Below, one piece after another: positions 1 through 12,333 of a DNA stretch of 64,000 nucleotides. The notes beneath the pieces were generated by a model that saw nothing but the letters and a program-made list of their open reading frames with translations, was not told the DNA's origin and made no database searches. A program made the position numbers and the translations under genes. Position 1 is the first letter of the stretch; each line of letters starts with the position of its first letter. This stretch comes from Hyaloraphidium curvatum (Eukaryota > Monoblepharomycota > Hyaloraphidiomycetes > Hyaloraphidiales > Hyaloraphidiaceae): assembly GCA_025558095.1 (NCBI GenBank), contig JAIVFI010000021.1, positions 642,499-706,498 of the forward strand, read 5' to 3'.

Positions 1-3000
1 AGTTTGCCACCTCCTCGGAATGAACGTCACAGCTTTCGTGAAGGCGCTGCTGAAGCCTCAGATCCGGGCCGGAAAGGAGTCTGTCGTACAACACCGAAGC
101 TGTGAACAAGTCCTCTACTCCGTCGAGGCCCTCGCTCGTGGCATGTACGAACGCTTGTTCAGCTGGCTTGTGGACAGGATCAATGCGGCTCTTGATCGGC
201 CGAGTCCGAGAAACAAGTTCATCGGGGTTCTCGACATTGCCGGGTTCGAAATCTTTCAGGTGAAGCGCCGTTGCTGGCGCATACTGTGCTCGCTAGACCC
301 ACGATCTACGCTTTGCAGAGAAACTCGTTCGAGCAGCTTCTCATCAACTACACAAACGAGAAACTCCAGCAGTTCTTCAACCATCACATGTTCGTGCTCG
401 AGCAAGAGGAGTACAAGCAGGAGAACATTGAATGGCAGTTCATCGATTTCGGTTTGGATCTACAACCCACGATAGACCTGATCGAGAAGTCGACGGTGGG
501 CTTCCAAAGCAGTTCAGCGTTGCCGCTCCCTGATGCAGCCTGCAGCCTGTCGGGATCCTCTCTTGCCTTGACGAGGAGTGTGTCTTTCCGCAAGCCACGG
601 ACCGCACATTCACCGAGAAGCTGAACACGTTGTGGAAGGGCAAGTCGACCAAGTATGAGACGCCGAAGCTGCCCGGCCAATCCTTCACGCTGCAACATTA
701 CGCGGCAAGAGTCGAATATTCCACGGCCGGTTGGCTGGACAAGAACAAGGATCCGCTGAACGAGAACATTACAAATCTCCTTGCCGCTTCTTCGGAGCCT
801 TTCGTTGCTTCCATGTTTGCCGATTGCGTCGGCGACGCCGAGGAAAACTTCGCTGTTCGGAGATCGATCGTGAAGAAAGGCGCATTCAGGACGGTCGCAC
901 AGCGTCATAAGGAGCAGCTCATGACCCTCATGGCCCGGTTGCACGAAACGGAGCCTCATTTTGTGCGCTGCATCCTTCCCAATGAGGACAAGAAGGCCGG
1001 AAAGCTCGACACCGGCCTCGTGCTTGATCAGCTCCGCTGCAACGGCGTGCTTGAGGGCATTCGCATCTGCCGGGCTGGCTTCCCGAACAGACTGCCTTTT
1101 GCTGACTTCCGTGGCCGCTACGAAGTTCTGTGTCCCAGGGCGATACCTTCTGGCTTCGTTGACGGCCGCCAAGCGGCTGAGCGGCTCCTCGATGGCCTGC
1201 TGCTTGCGCAAAACCAGTACCGGCTCGGAACGAGCAAAGTGTTCTTCCGCGCTGGTGTGGTAAGTAGATTCTGCGAGAGTACGTAAGGTCACGGTGTTCA
1301 TCGATTTTGCGCAGCTCGCAGATCTCGAAGAACGGCGGGACCACCAATTGTCTGCGATATTCACTCGTGTCCAGGCGATTTGGCGCGGATACATCGCCAG
1401 GAAGCGCTTCACCCGACGAGTCCTGCAGCTTCGTGCAATCAAGGTAATTCAGAAAAACTCGAGGATCTATGTCCAGCTCCGGGAATGGCTGTGGTGGCGG
1501 TTGTATGCCAAGGTGAAGCCATTGCTGAGCGTCACTCGGGTCGACAACGAGCTGCAAAGGAAGGAGGAGGAGATCAAGTTTCTCTCCGACAATACGCGAC
1601 GAATGGAGGATGAGATCCGCAAGCTGGTGGCGCAGCGGACGGTTTTGGAAACTGAGAAGAAGCAGCTCGAAGACGCTGTTGCCGAGGAGCGAATGGCATC
1701 CACCGATCAAGCCGCCATCTTGGAGCGGACACAGCAGCGTGCGATCGAGCTCGACACTTTGCTCGGAGAGACCGTGGCAGAGCTGCAAGCCAAGCAAGCG
1801 CTTTTGGAAGTGCTGACCTCTCAAAGCTCGGATTTCGAGGAAGAAAGACGGCGACTGCTGGTACAGATCACCGATTTCGAGGCTGCCCTCGACAGGGCGG
1901 AGAAAGACAAATCTACCAGAGAGGATCAGCTGCGCTGTCTGAATGCGGATGTGGTTTCCGCCACGGAACGGACGGAGAAGCTTGATGCGGAACGCAAGGC
2001 CCTGGAACAGCTGCTCAGCGCAGCGCAGAATGAATTGGCCGAGGCAATGGCAAGCGAGTCAGATGCCATGCGGCACAGAGCGAGGCTTACCTCTGAGCTT
2101 GGGGAGACGGAGGAGAAGCTGCGCCGGGAGGTCGCCACTCGTGAACTGCTGGATGGTCGCCGCCTCGAGCTTGAGTCTTCTCTGCGCGAGTCCCAGGCCG
2201 CCGCGCAAGAGTCCGAGCTTCTGGTTCAGAAGCTGCGGGATTCCATTACTAGGAAGGAGACAGAGATATCCGCTCTTTTGGAGAAGCTGGCCGCGGAAAC
2301 ATCGGCCAAAGACTTGGCCGAGCTGGCGAAGCGTGACCTTTCATCCAGGATACAGTCACTTGAGTTGCATCTGTCAAACGAGGCGGAGAGCAAAGAAAGA
2401 CTGGTTGCCCTGAAGCAGAGGCTGGAGAGCGAAGTGGAGCAGCTCCATGCCCTCATGGTCCAAAAGGGCGATTCGGCGACGAAGCAGAGCGAGCTCCGGC
2501 AACTTCGCGAGAAGGAGCTGTACGATGCCAAGGAGCTGGTGCAATCTCTTCAAGCCGAACTCGAGGAAGCACGTCGCGTGTGGGCCACGCAGTCGAAGGC
2601 ACTTCAGTCCCAGGTCGATCAGGCGACTCAGGAGGTTCTTCGATTGGGCGAGACCAAGGCGACTCTGGAAGCTCGTTTGGCCTCGCTAACCCAGGATCTG
2701 GAAGCGGCGACCGAGCAGAATGATCGTCACGTTCGGGCTTCCCGACAGGCCCTTGCCGATCTGCAGGAAACGCGCCTGAGACTCGAAGAGGCACAAGACC
2801 GCCTCTTGGAGGCAACCAACGCCCGGTCATTGCTTCAGGCAACCTTGACAACGCTGTCATCCAGACTGGATGAGGCCGAACGTTCTAGTGCCCATTCTGA
2901 ACGGGAAGCAGTTTCGTTGGCGGCATCTGCGAGCCATCTGCGGGAGGAAAACGAAGACCTGAATCGCAGGCTTGCATCGTTGGAGGAGACGAAACGAAGG

Positions 3001-6000
3001 CTCCAAAACACCGTTTCTGAACTTCAGTCCAAGTGCGATGAACAAGAGGCACAGAATGGGGAGCTGAAGCGCCATCTCGAAATGCAGCTTGCGACCGCGG
3101 AGCGCCTCAAGGTCGCGCATCGCGAAGAAGTGCAGCTGAAAGCAATTGAGCTCGACGATGTCCGTAAGCGATTGGAAACCGAGATCGAGGACCTCAAATC
3201 GCGCGTCGCCGCGGCGTCCGCAACTCAAGCAAGCCTGGAAAAGGCTCGCAATCGGCTGAACGCCGATTTGGAGGACGTGAGGCACGAGAACGAGCAGCTG
3301 CAGGTGCTCGCGAGACAAGCAGACCGAAGCACCAAAGGACTCGAGCAACAGCTCGCCAGTCTGTCTGCAGAGCTGGATGCAGAGCGCAGGCACAAGGAAT
3401 CCGCAGAGTCGGACGTGCGCAAGCTCCAGGCTTCGGTCGACAACATGAGGGCCGAGCTGGAGCTGAAAAGCCAGTCGTACCTGAGCATCCAGCGCCAGAA
3501 GAACGACCTTGAGACGGAGCTGAAAAGCCTCATCGACGAGATCGGGGAAGGTGGCAAGAACGTTCACGAGCTGGAGAAGAGCCTTCGCCGCTCGGCGGGC
3601 AGGATAGACGAGCTTACAGCCCTTTTAGACGACGAGAGGCAAGCTAGAAGCAAGCTAGCGGACGCCAAATCCGAGCTCGAGGCTTTCCTTGCCGATCACC
3701 GCAGAAAAGCCGAGGCAGAGCTTGCGGCAAAGGAAGCTCAAATGGAAGACACTCGCAAGATCTTGCTCAAGGAGATCAACGAGCAAGGCGAACAGCTGGA
3801 AGCTCTCACCGAAGCTAACGCAGAGCTTGGGAGGGCGAAGAGGAAGCTCCAAGCCGAGCTAGACGAGCTCTTGAGCAAGGAGGATTCGTCCGCAAGGAGC
3901 AAGTCCGACCTCGAGAGGGCCAAAAGGGCTGCTGAATCTGCGTTGAAGGAGGTGCAATCGAAGCTGGAAACAGAGCTCCGTGCCCGGGCAGACTTCGAAG
4001 ACCTCGCAAGACGCCAAGAGCAAAAGGCCAACCATGCACAGGCTCTGGCCGAGCAGCTCCAGATGCAGTTGGAGAACACCGATCGCGAGCGGAGGAGCCT
4101 GATGAAGCAGGTCGAAGTGCTGCAGGTGGAACTTGACGGTCCCGATGAGTCTTCGCGGACGTCCCTCTTGTTAGCAAAGCGGGCATGGGAGAAGGACCGG
4201 CAAGCACTGCAGGAACGAATCCAGGCCCTCGAAGAGGAGCGTGGGGACCTCCTTGCGAACCAGGGGGTTGCGTCGACAGACGTCGAAGAACTGAAATCGC
4301 GCATCGAGACCGAGTACGAAGCACGACTCGAAAGGCTCGAGGCAGAGAAGAAGGCGCTGCTTACTGCTCAACGGTTCGTGACCCACATCCGTCGGTTGTT
4401 CATGGTTGACAAATATTTCTTCCGGCAGGCTACTTCAGCAAGAACTGGACGGCAAGGCCCTCGAGATTGCGAGCTTCGACAAGCAGAGGCGGTTAGCGCA
4501 GAGCGAGATGGAAGATCTTCGCCACCGCCTCGAAATCGAAATCTCGGCTAAGACGGAGGAGATTACGGCGAGGCGGCGGGTTAGCAGCGAGCTGAGGGAC
4601 GCCCTGGACAAGTGCACAGCGGAAGCAGCACGGTCGAAGGAGCATGCCGAGAATGCCGAGGCGCAAAAGGCCAAGGCGCATGAGCTGCTTGTTCGGCTTG
4701 AGCATGCCGAGATGGACCGCACCAAGGCTGAAAAGGACGCATCCACCGCGCGGCTCCAGCTGAAGGACTTGGAGGAATCGATCGAGGAGCTGGCCAACGG
4801 TCGCCGGGTCAGCGAGGACAAAGTCAGGCACCTGGAAGAGGAGCTTCAGGAAGCAAGAGAACTTCTAGAAGAGCGATCCGCAGAGACAACCGAGGCACGT
4901 ACCGATCGAGATAGGTCGCGCCTCGAACTGCGCCAGCTGCGCGAACGGCTCCAAGCCGAACTCGAGGAACGTGATGCAGCGATGGAGTCAGTGAAGAAAC
5001 GGCTGCAGAACGAGCTCCACCAGACCCAGGCAGACCTGGAAGCGGAAAGGGCTTCGTGCATTGCTATGCGCAGTGCGAGAAAGCAAATCGAGAACGATCT
5101 CCAGGCTTTGCAGGCGCAACTCGACGCGGAGCTGCGTACTTCGGGTGCTTGGCGCCGGGAAAAGGAGCGACTCGAATCAAAGCTGGATGAATTGAACCGG
5201 AACCTCTTCGACTCCGTGAAACAACAGGAGGACATTTTGGCCCTTCAAGCGGCCAGTGGTGCACGGATCCGCGATCTTCAGATTGCCGTCGACGACGCCG
5301 AAGCCCAGAAAGTGATACTGGAAAGGAGCAAGCGAGCTCTTGAAGAGCGCTTGGAGGAGGCATCGGAACAACTTCAAGAGGCTACCAGGGCAAGGCAAGC
5401 GCTGGAGAGATCCGTTGCCGCCCTGGATTCGGAGACATCGAGCTTGCGTGCTCAGCTGGAGGAACAGATTGACCGCGTTGCACAGAGCAACGAGAAAGTT
5501 CAGCACTCCGAGGGCCTCGCACAGACGTTGCAGATAGAGTTGAGCACGGAGCGGGAAAGTGCCGTCGAGATGGAGAGGGAGAAGGTAAGGAAGGGCAGAC
5601 TCTCTCGAATGATCCATATTTTTGACATTCACACAACAGCTTGCCCTCGAGCGACAAGTGAAGGACCTCAGTGCTCGGGTAATCGAGCTTGAAAACGGCG
5701 TCTCCTCGGATGCAACACGCGGCATTGCTAGGCTCCAAGCCCAGGTCGAAGTGCTCACCGGACAGCTGTCAGATGAGGCGCGGGAAAAGTCTCTTCTATC
5801 CAAAGCCATCCGGGAATCCGAGCGCCAGGTGCGGCTCTTGTCGTTCCAGGTTGCGGAAAAGGACAAGCTGGAGGGGAAACTTCGGGAGGACATCGATAAA
5901 CTCGACCAGAAGGCCCGGAAGCTCAAGCAACAAGTCGAGCACTTGGTTCGTCTTCTGAGTCTGCTGGAGCTTGCATCTCGCTCATCTCGTCGGCCCCAAT

Positions 6001-6273
6001 GTAGGAGGTAACCGAAAGCAACCTCACGATCGCAAAGCGGCGGGCTGAAAGGGAAGCCACCGAGTTCCGTGACCGGGCGTTCAGGTATTCTTGGGGACTT
6101 GCGACAAGGTGCACTGCAACTGACCGTGTTTTTATCGAAACAGGTTCGAAAAGGAAGTGGAGCGCATGAGGGCTCGGGTTGACTTCGGCTCTGGGGGACC
6201 TGGTGTCGGCTTTAGCGGGAGCCCCATCGCCGAAACGGCCGATGTTTCTCCGGACGGCGTGTCTGATAACTGA
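1..6273 (+). CDS. Myosin II heavy chain (5' truncated by window start)
   Basis: Conventional myosin heavy chain, the actin motor of contractile filaments. Visible exons: 1-259, 319-495, 546-1259, 1315-4373, 4429-5584, 5640-5945, 6005-6084 and 6144-6273 (stop TGA). All introns are 50-60 nt with GT-AG ends. The motor part shows the switch II segment DIAGFEIF, then [19 protein letters not shown], the converter entry [14 protein letters not shown] and [10 protein letters not shown]. Two IQ-like light-chain sites follow ([12 protein letters not shown] and [15 protein letters not shown]). After these comes about 1,550 residues of heptad coiled coil, unbroken by an intron until 4374, as in filament-forming myosin II. 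A short Gly/Ser-rich tailpiece ends the protein. The ATP-binding P-loop lies upstream of the window. The convergent neighbour stops only 49 bp away. Identity is certain at family level; the exact isoform is not. Confidence 0.95.
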
Positions 6274-6322
6274 TGCGAAGTCTAGAGCAATGTCATGTGC
6301 AGTACAAAGACCATGTGCTATG

Positions 6323-8768
6323 TCATTCTGGGCAGATTCTGGGCCATATCAGAGCGGCAACGTCGAAAAACGCTGAGAAGGACGACGGTTCAGGTGCATT
6401 CGAGGGCAGTCGAACTGACTTACGTCGATGGCAGTAATGCGAAATGTCGGCTCGCTCGTCAAACCTAGGTTCTAACGGCGTCCAAGTGTCCACGACCTCC
6501 ACACCCCACTTCCTCATAACCCGACGCAGGATCCAGTTCCATTTTTGCGACCTTCCGCGCGTGCTGAAGCCCGCTGTTTTCATCCAGCCGTTGTCGTACA
6601 CTAGCGGTTGCGGGGGAGTGGCTGTGGCGATGTATGAAGTGACGTTGTAGAGTTCTTTGTCCCGCGCCATGAAGGAGGCAAGCAAATCAAGCCCACGGTG
6701 CCAGAGCGTGGAGTTTGTGTACGACATTGGCCAAATGGAGAGCTGCCACAGCACAATTCTGACCTTCCGCGACCAGGGAAGCGCGTTTCGGTGGAACAAA
6801 TATTCCTCGAAGGTCGGCAGACGACCACCACGGTCCGGAAACAAAGGGTGGAAGAACTTTATGGCAAAGGCATCCGCGGCCGGAACTGTGCCGAGGAAAA
6901 AGTGCGGAGTCATGGGCCAGATCGTCATCACACACGACATGGCTTCGGACAAGCTTGCCGCCAGTGAGTCCCCGAGCAGAAGGGGCTGGTAGTTCCAGAA
7001 GCAGTGCTTCGTCAGCCACGCGGGAAAGAGCCAGGCATGGCGCGATTCTGCAACAAACGGCATGAACCGCCACTCGGGCCGGTTGGGCGTCTCGCACACA
7101 AGGCGACGGTCGTCATCGAAAAAGATCTTCGGGCACGTGGTCCGGTTCGGGTGCACCCCTGCGTGCCCCTTGGTGAAGTTTGCAGGTCGCTGAAGGAGTG
7201 TCCATCGTCCCAGAGACAAGGCAGAACGTGGTAATCGGTACGCCGACTGGGACGGAGGGGGATACAGTGGCGAATCGTACACAAACCGATGCAAGGAGCG
7301 CAACGCGGTCGGATACGGTCCCATCTGCGTGTAAATCCACGTATGAGAGCAAGTTTCGGCGAAGAGATATCCGATGTGCGCACCTGTTCTGCAATCGGTC
7401 CCACATTTAGACCCAAGTCCTCGAGGTCGTCTTTGCTGGCGAATTGAAGTTGCTGTTGAAACACGAAGGACGCGTTGAATGGCACATTGATCTGCCTCCC
7501 AGGAAACGAAGAGCTTCGTGCTTGGTATTCCTTGCGCGTCTTCTCTGGAACCCGGCAAAAGTCCCTGTGCGACAGTTAAACGCCGCCGAGTTTTGGTCCA
7601 CACGGAAGGCCCCTAACCTCATGTCTCTAAGAAGATCACTTTGCTCGAGACGGCGAGACAACTCGTCGTCGGAAAAGGCAAACGCCAAGCTGCACGCCCA
7701 TGGCTCCGCTATCATGGCGGTAGGTTCCAAGAGGCGAATGTACAGCGTGTACGGGCTACCCAAGCCGGCATCCGCCAAGGGTACGAAAAATGCAGCTTCC
7801 CAATGCCCTATCTGATCAGATGAGAGTTCCGGAAAGGGCTCCTCGAACCCACGGCCCTTATCGACTTGGGAGGGCGGATATGGCAGAGTTTTGGGGCCCC
7901 GTCCGCCGTTAAGCGCATTTTCATCCGCGGAACCAGGAGCGGTTTCGGAAGCCAAATCATCGAGAGAAATAGCAGCAGTCGCATCCGACAGGAGTCCACC
8001 CCAGGCATTGGTAGCAGGGCCACCTCGGTTGCTCCGTGGACTGGCAATCCCAGTCACCAGAGGCGCAGCACCAGACAGGTAAAGCCGCTCCGCCTCCGAA
8101 GCTCTCGGCCGCAGAAACACAGGCACGATGCTCGTCTCGCTCTTCAAGTAGGCGGTGAAAACACCGGGCGCCCGAATGTTGAAGTAATGGAGCTTGTCCG
8201 CGAGGAGCTTTCCCGGCAATCCGACGAACTCGGGTTCGGTGCTCGTCCAGGACAGGCGTATCGGGACCGTCCCGTTCGAAGACAACCAATCCTCGAAGGT
8301 GGCGTTCCAAACCAGGGAGGGTGCCGTCCGCAAGGAATAGAACGGCAGGGCTTCCGGAACTCCCGACTTGGCGTCGCAGTGCCGATACGCCTTTGCCGTA
8401 TCTTCCTGCTCGTCCTTCCCCCGCACCTCTATGCGCATCGTTTTGCCATTCTGGAGCGTTAGCAGAATGCTCCCGTCCTCGAGGTACGTGTAGTACGGCT
8501 CGTCCACGTTGTGGTCCGGCAGGTCCACGTTGTCCGGGCCGGCCGAAAACAGTCGTCTCGCCGCGACAAAGGCAGTTACCACAAGGAAAAAGGTCCCAAG
8601 GAGCCGCGTGCCCAATGGGAACAGCCTGCGGCTCATGGCCGAGGAGTTCTCCAAAGATTCGACGGGCGTGGGCTGGGATAAGGAACCTTCCTTTTGGCTC
8701 GGCTCGCGACTTACCAGTACCGGTCTAACAACCCACCGACCTTGATGGGAGATCGTCTGCGCTTCCAT
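6323..8768 (-). CDS. NXPE-like type II membrane protein with PC-esterase (SGNH) domain
   Basis: Exons (minus strand) 8768-7618, 7564-7384 and 7324-6323, giving about 777 residues; introns are 53 and 59 nt. The ATG at 8768 has A at -3. A second in-frame ATG at 8636 lies directly before the single membrane anchor (GTFFLVVTAFVAARRLF) and could be the real start. The lumenal part begins with a beta-rich stretch that could be the filamin/Ig-like module of NXPE proteins. It ends in a PC-esterase domain: block I nucleophile in LLGDSLAASL and a late Asp-His pair in RFDERADISHYC. Members of this SGNH family add or remove acyl groups on glycans or act as structural neurexophilin-like proteins; the substrate here is unknown. 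The neighbouring GT90 gene on the same strand suggests a shared Golgi glycan role (inference). The position of the first intron was chosen because it alone joins the frames in phase. Confidence 0.7.
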
Positions 8769-9120
8769 CTTTACTTCACCAGTAAAGACCTTGCTGGACT
8801 TGTCTGGCTCTTTGTTCTCCTGGGTGGCGTTTCTTATTCGCCCCCAACATGCTCGGCCAGAGCTTGCCTTCACTTTCTCTCGGTCGCTCGTCGCATCAAC
8901 ATCGTACATCGCATTGCGCTCAGCCCATCTGTTACAAGCGTGCTTGCCACCGTTGTGCATTTCTTCGCCGATCGGGCAGAAAACGTTGTCTAGGAGGCGC
9001 CGCACACCGACGCTCCGCGAAAGAACCCTCATCGACCAGCTCGGCTCTGAATTCCGACACCGTCCCTCCATTTCAGGCGGTGCAATCCACCTGATACGCC
9101 GGCCTGCCCTCGATAGGTCG
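8769..9120. other. Intergenic, upstream region of NXPE-like gene
   Basis: This stretch of 352 bp separates the stop of the GT90 gene (9121, minus) from the start of the NXPE-like gene (8768, minus). The NXPE-like frame stays open through it, but the extra residues look like non-coding translation. It probably carries the NXPE-like promoter; no clear TATA box was seen. Confidence 0.5.
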
Positions 9121-10635
9121 TCACATTGGGCGAGGAAGGGCTTCCCCAGGAGCAGCCTCCCGCCATGCACGATACGGTACGAACGAGCCTCGGGACGCGA
9201 CGTCCGAAGGAGTGCCATTCACCGCCACACGGTATCCTCTCTTTTCCTGCTCTGCCGCATATGCCTCCTCGATGGCATTCCAGTTCAGGCCTTCTTGAAG
9301 AGCGGCAAACCGTGACAGAAGCTGAAACAAGTAGCACAGAGTTGGTCGGAGCCTCAGGTTGCGCTTGGCAAACTGCATGGCGCGCAAGGCGATCCGCCGC
9401 GCCGCCGCATCGTGCCGGCGGAGGTACTCCACCGCCTCGTGCAGCCTCCAAGTTTCGGTGGGCACGAAGTGATACCACGGTTTCAGGAGACCGTAAAAGT
9501 GCTCCTCAAACTGATTGTCCGAGGGGAGAAGCGGGGTCATTCCTGACGAAAGCACCTGGAAGGACCTGAATGCCGCTCCGAAGCCGTCGACGCTGACCGC
9601 GTATCTGAACCCGTCCGCCTGCTCCTTCTGGCCCAGGAAGGAGCCGTTACGGCAGAGGCCTCTCAGGATGTAGTCCCTCGTCTCCTCGGTAAAGAATTTG
9701 GCGGCGAAGCCGGGGTTCCACACGGGATCGCAGGCAGCATCCAGGAGTAACGGGTGTAACGCAGAGTGCTGCATCAGACTCACCCGAATCTGCTGGAGGG
9801 GTATTATGCGCCGCGGACCATAATCGAATCCCGTGAGCGTTCCCCGCCATATCGCCTTGGGAACCCGGCGGTCCCAAGGCGTTGTCCCCACCCAAGAGTT
9901 CGATTCGCGACCCTGGAAAAGATCGCGCGCCAACAGGAAGTTCGGCAGCAGGACAAACTTCAAGCTTCGCGCCTTGGAAGCAACCATGAGCGGGTAGGTT
10001 GGATCGGGCGAATTCACGCCGTCGCGGCACTGCAGCACCAATCGTACGTCCGGGAGGCGCACTCGCCATCTCTCGGCAAGCTCCAGCAGACCCTCAATAA
10101 GCGGCGGGTAGTGCCAGCGGCACTCAAACACCCCTTTGATGCAATCCACGCAATTTCGCACGAAGAGTCGGTTGTCGACGATGCGGAACAGTTCGCGATC
10201 GGCGTGGGCGAGCAGCATCTCGCGGAACAGCCTCCCTCGTATCGCCTCGCCGTGAGGCAAGAAGTTGAACCAAGCACCAATTTGAGAATCGGCATGGCGC
10301 CCTCCCTGAAAATCGGAGCCCGAGCACAGCATGTCCTCGAATGCCGAGGCCGACCCAGAAGTGATGGCCGGAGACGCGAGCTCGCGCTCGCCCCGGCTGA
10401 AGGAGAGCCGCGCATCGCGCAGCTCGTCGCGGAGAGCATTGTACTCGCGTTCCTCTTCCTCCGTCCACGGGCTATCATCTTCAAGCGACGTCCACCGGGA
10501 ACTGAGCGGCCCGCCGGCAAGGTTCGCTGAAGCCGGCCGAGTAAAGGCCGTTCGGAGGCCCCACGCCAAAAGAACGATGAATGCAAGTAGCGATACAGTG
10601 CGCCCTTTCACCCTTTGCCGTCCCAAAGCGCGCAT
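9121..10635 (-). CDS. GT90 (CAP10/POGLUT-type) glycosyltransferase
   Basis: Single exon, 504 residues, ATG at 10635 and TGA at 9121. The N-terminus has a basic patch and one hydrophobic segment (TVSLLAFIVLLAWGL), a type II Golgi/ER signal anchor. The lumenal domain matches the CAP10/GT90 pattern: the PKAIWRGTLTG block, then FRYAVSVDGFGAAFRSFQVL, SSGMTPLLPSDNQFEEHFY and a C-terminal WYHFVPT segment. GT90 enzymes transfer xylose or glucose onto proteins or capsular glycans (fungal Cap10, animal POGLUT1, plant relatives). Which sugar and acceptor apply here cannot be told. It lies upstream of, and on the same strand as, the NXPE-like gene, and shares a 132-bp divergent promoter region with SURF4, another secretory-pathway gene. 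Confidence in the family is high and in the specificity nil. Confidence 0.85.
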   Translation of the reverse strand: MRALGRQRVKGRTVSLLAFIVLLAWGLRTAFTRPASANLAGGPLSSRWTSLEDDSPWTEEEEREYNALRDELRDARLSFSRGERELASPAITSGSASAFEDMLCSGSDFQGGRHADSQIGAWFNFLPHGEAIRGRLFREMLLAHADRELFRIVDNRLFVRNCVDCIKGVFECRWHYPPLIEGLLELAERWRVRLPDVRLVLQCRDGVNSPDPTYPLMVASKARSLKFVLLPNFLLARDLFQGRESNSWVGTTPWDRRVPKAIWRGTLTGFDYGPRRIIPLQQIRVSLMQHSALHPLLLDAACDPVWNPGFAAKFFTEETRDYILRGLCRNGSFLGQKEQADGFRYAVSVDGFGAAFRSFQVLSSGMTPLLPSDNQFEEHFYGLLKPWYHFVPTETWRLHEAVEYLRRHDAAARRIALRAMQFAKRNLRLRPTLCYLFQLLSRFAALQEGLNWNAIEEAYAAEQEKRGYRVAVNGTPSDVASRGSFVPYRAWREAAPGEALPRPM

Positions 10636-10767
10636 GAACGGGTCAATGCGTTGGCGCGCTCGGGGCAGCCTCGAGCAGGCAGCGGCCTCGTCGCGACGCG
10701 CGCGATCAATCCGCGGCCGCCCGTTTCAACATCCCAACCTCGTCGGAGTCCGACCAAGGCCGCCGCG
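10636..10767. promoter_or_regulatory. Divergent promoter region, GT90 / SURF4
   Basis: Only 132 bp separate the two ATG codons (10635 minus, 10768 plus). It must therefore hold both 5' UTRs and both promoters. It is GC-rich with a CpG-rich core and no TATA box that I can see. Confidence 0.55.
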
Positions 10768-11719
<952 letters not shown>

Positions 11720-11934
11720 AGGCGGCGGCGAAGTGACGAGAGGAGATCAGTTTGCCTCTGAAAAGTGATGTGGGTCCCAGACTCCGCTGCAACCGAACCG
11801 ACTTGCCCCGCAGTCCTAGCCCGTCCATCTCGGCTGGGTCGGACCATCCGCCAAATACCCCCCCCGGTCTGAGCATCGGAGCGAGTAATGGTCCGCGTCT
11901 TTCCCTTGCGCTTGCGTGCCGAAGCCTGATATCT

Positions 11935-12333
11935 ATGCTCCTCGTAAACGACACGTGGCGCTGTGACTACGCGAAACGACGCGTCGGCGGGCGACGCTGT
12001 AGCTGTTTTACTCTTTCTTCAAGACGCTCGTGGGTCAGTCAGTTACAGTCGAGCTCAAGAACGATGTCTCCATCAGAGGAACTCTAGTTTCCGTGGACCA
12101 GTTCCTGAACATCAAGCTGGACGATATTCGCGTGGCCGACGAAGCACGATTTCCCCACATGGTGAGACGCGCCTCCTGCAGACTCGTGGCGTGCTCACCG
12201 GGCTCTGCAGGTTGCCGTGAAGAATTGTTTTATTCGGGGATCGGTTGTGCGCTACGTGGCGCTGCCCGCGGCGGCAGTGGATACGGGACTTTTGCAGGAT
12301 GCAGCACGGCGCGAATCCCAACTGACGCGGTGA
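11935..12333 (+). CDS. LSM2: LSM2, U6 snRNA-associated Sm-like protein
   Basis: Exons 11935-11943, 12003-12161 and 12211-12333 (TGA), giving 96 residues, the usual LSM2 length. The first exon codes only three residues (MLL). Sm1 motif: FYSFFKTLVGQSVTVELKND and LNIKLDDIRV. Sm2 motif: NCFIRGSVVRYVALP, followed by LLQDAARRE, the typical LSM2 ending. It acts as one of seven subunits of the LSM2-8 ring on the U6 snRNA 3' end in the nucleus, and of LSM1-7 in cytoplasmic decapping. The three-exon layout with a micro first exon is clear from frame and homology. The 3' end overlaps the last part of the TBC gene on the other strand as modelled. Confidence 0.93.

Noticed and set aside
1467-5926. Long Ser/Arg/Leu-rich open frames antisense to the myosin tail
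   Set aside because: Expected shadow of a GC-rich coiled coil (Glu/Leu/Lys codons read backwards); no motifs or splice structure.
8769-9218. 150-residue N-terminal extension of the NXPE-like frame
   Set aside because: It overlaps the 3' end of the GT90 gene and lacks any conserved feature; the signal anchor lies downstream.
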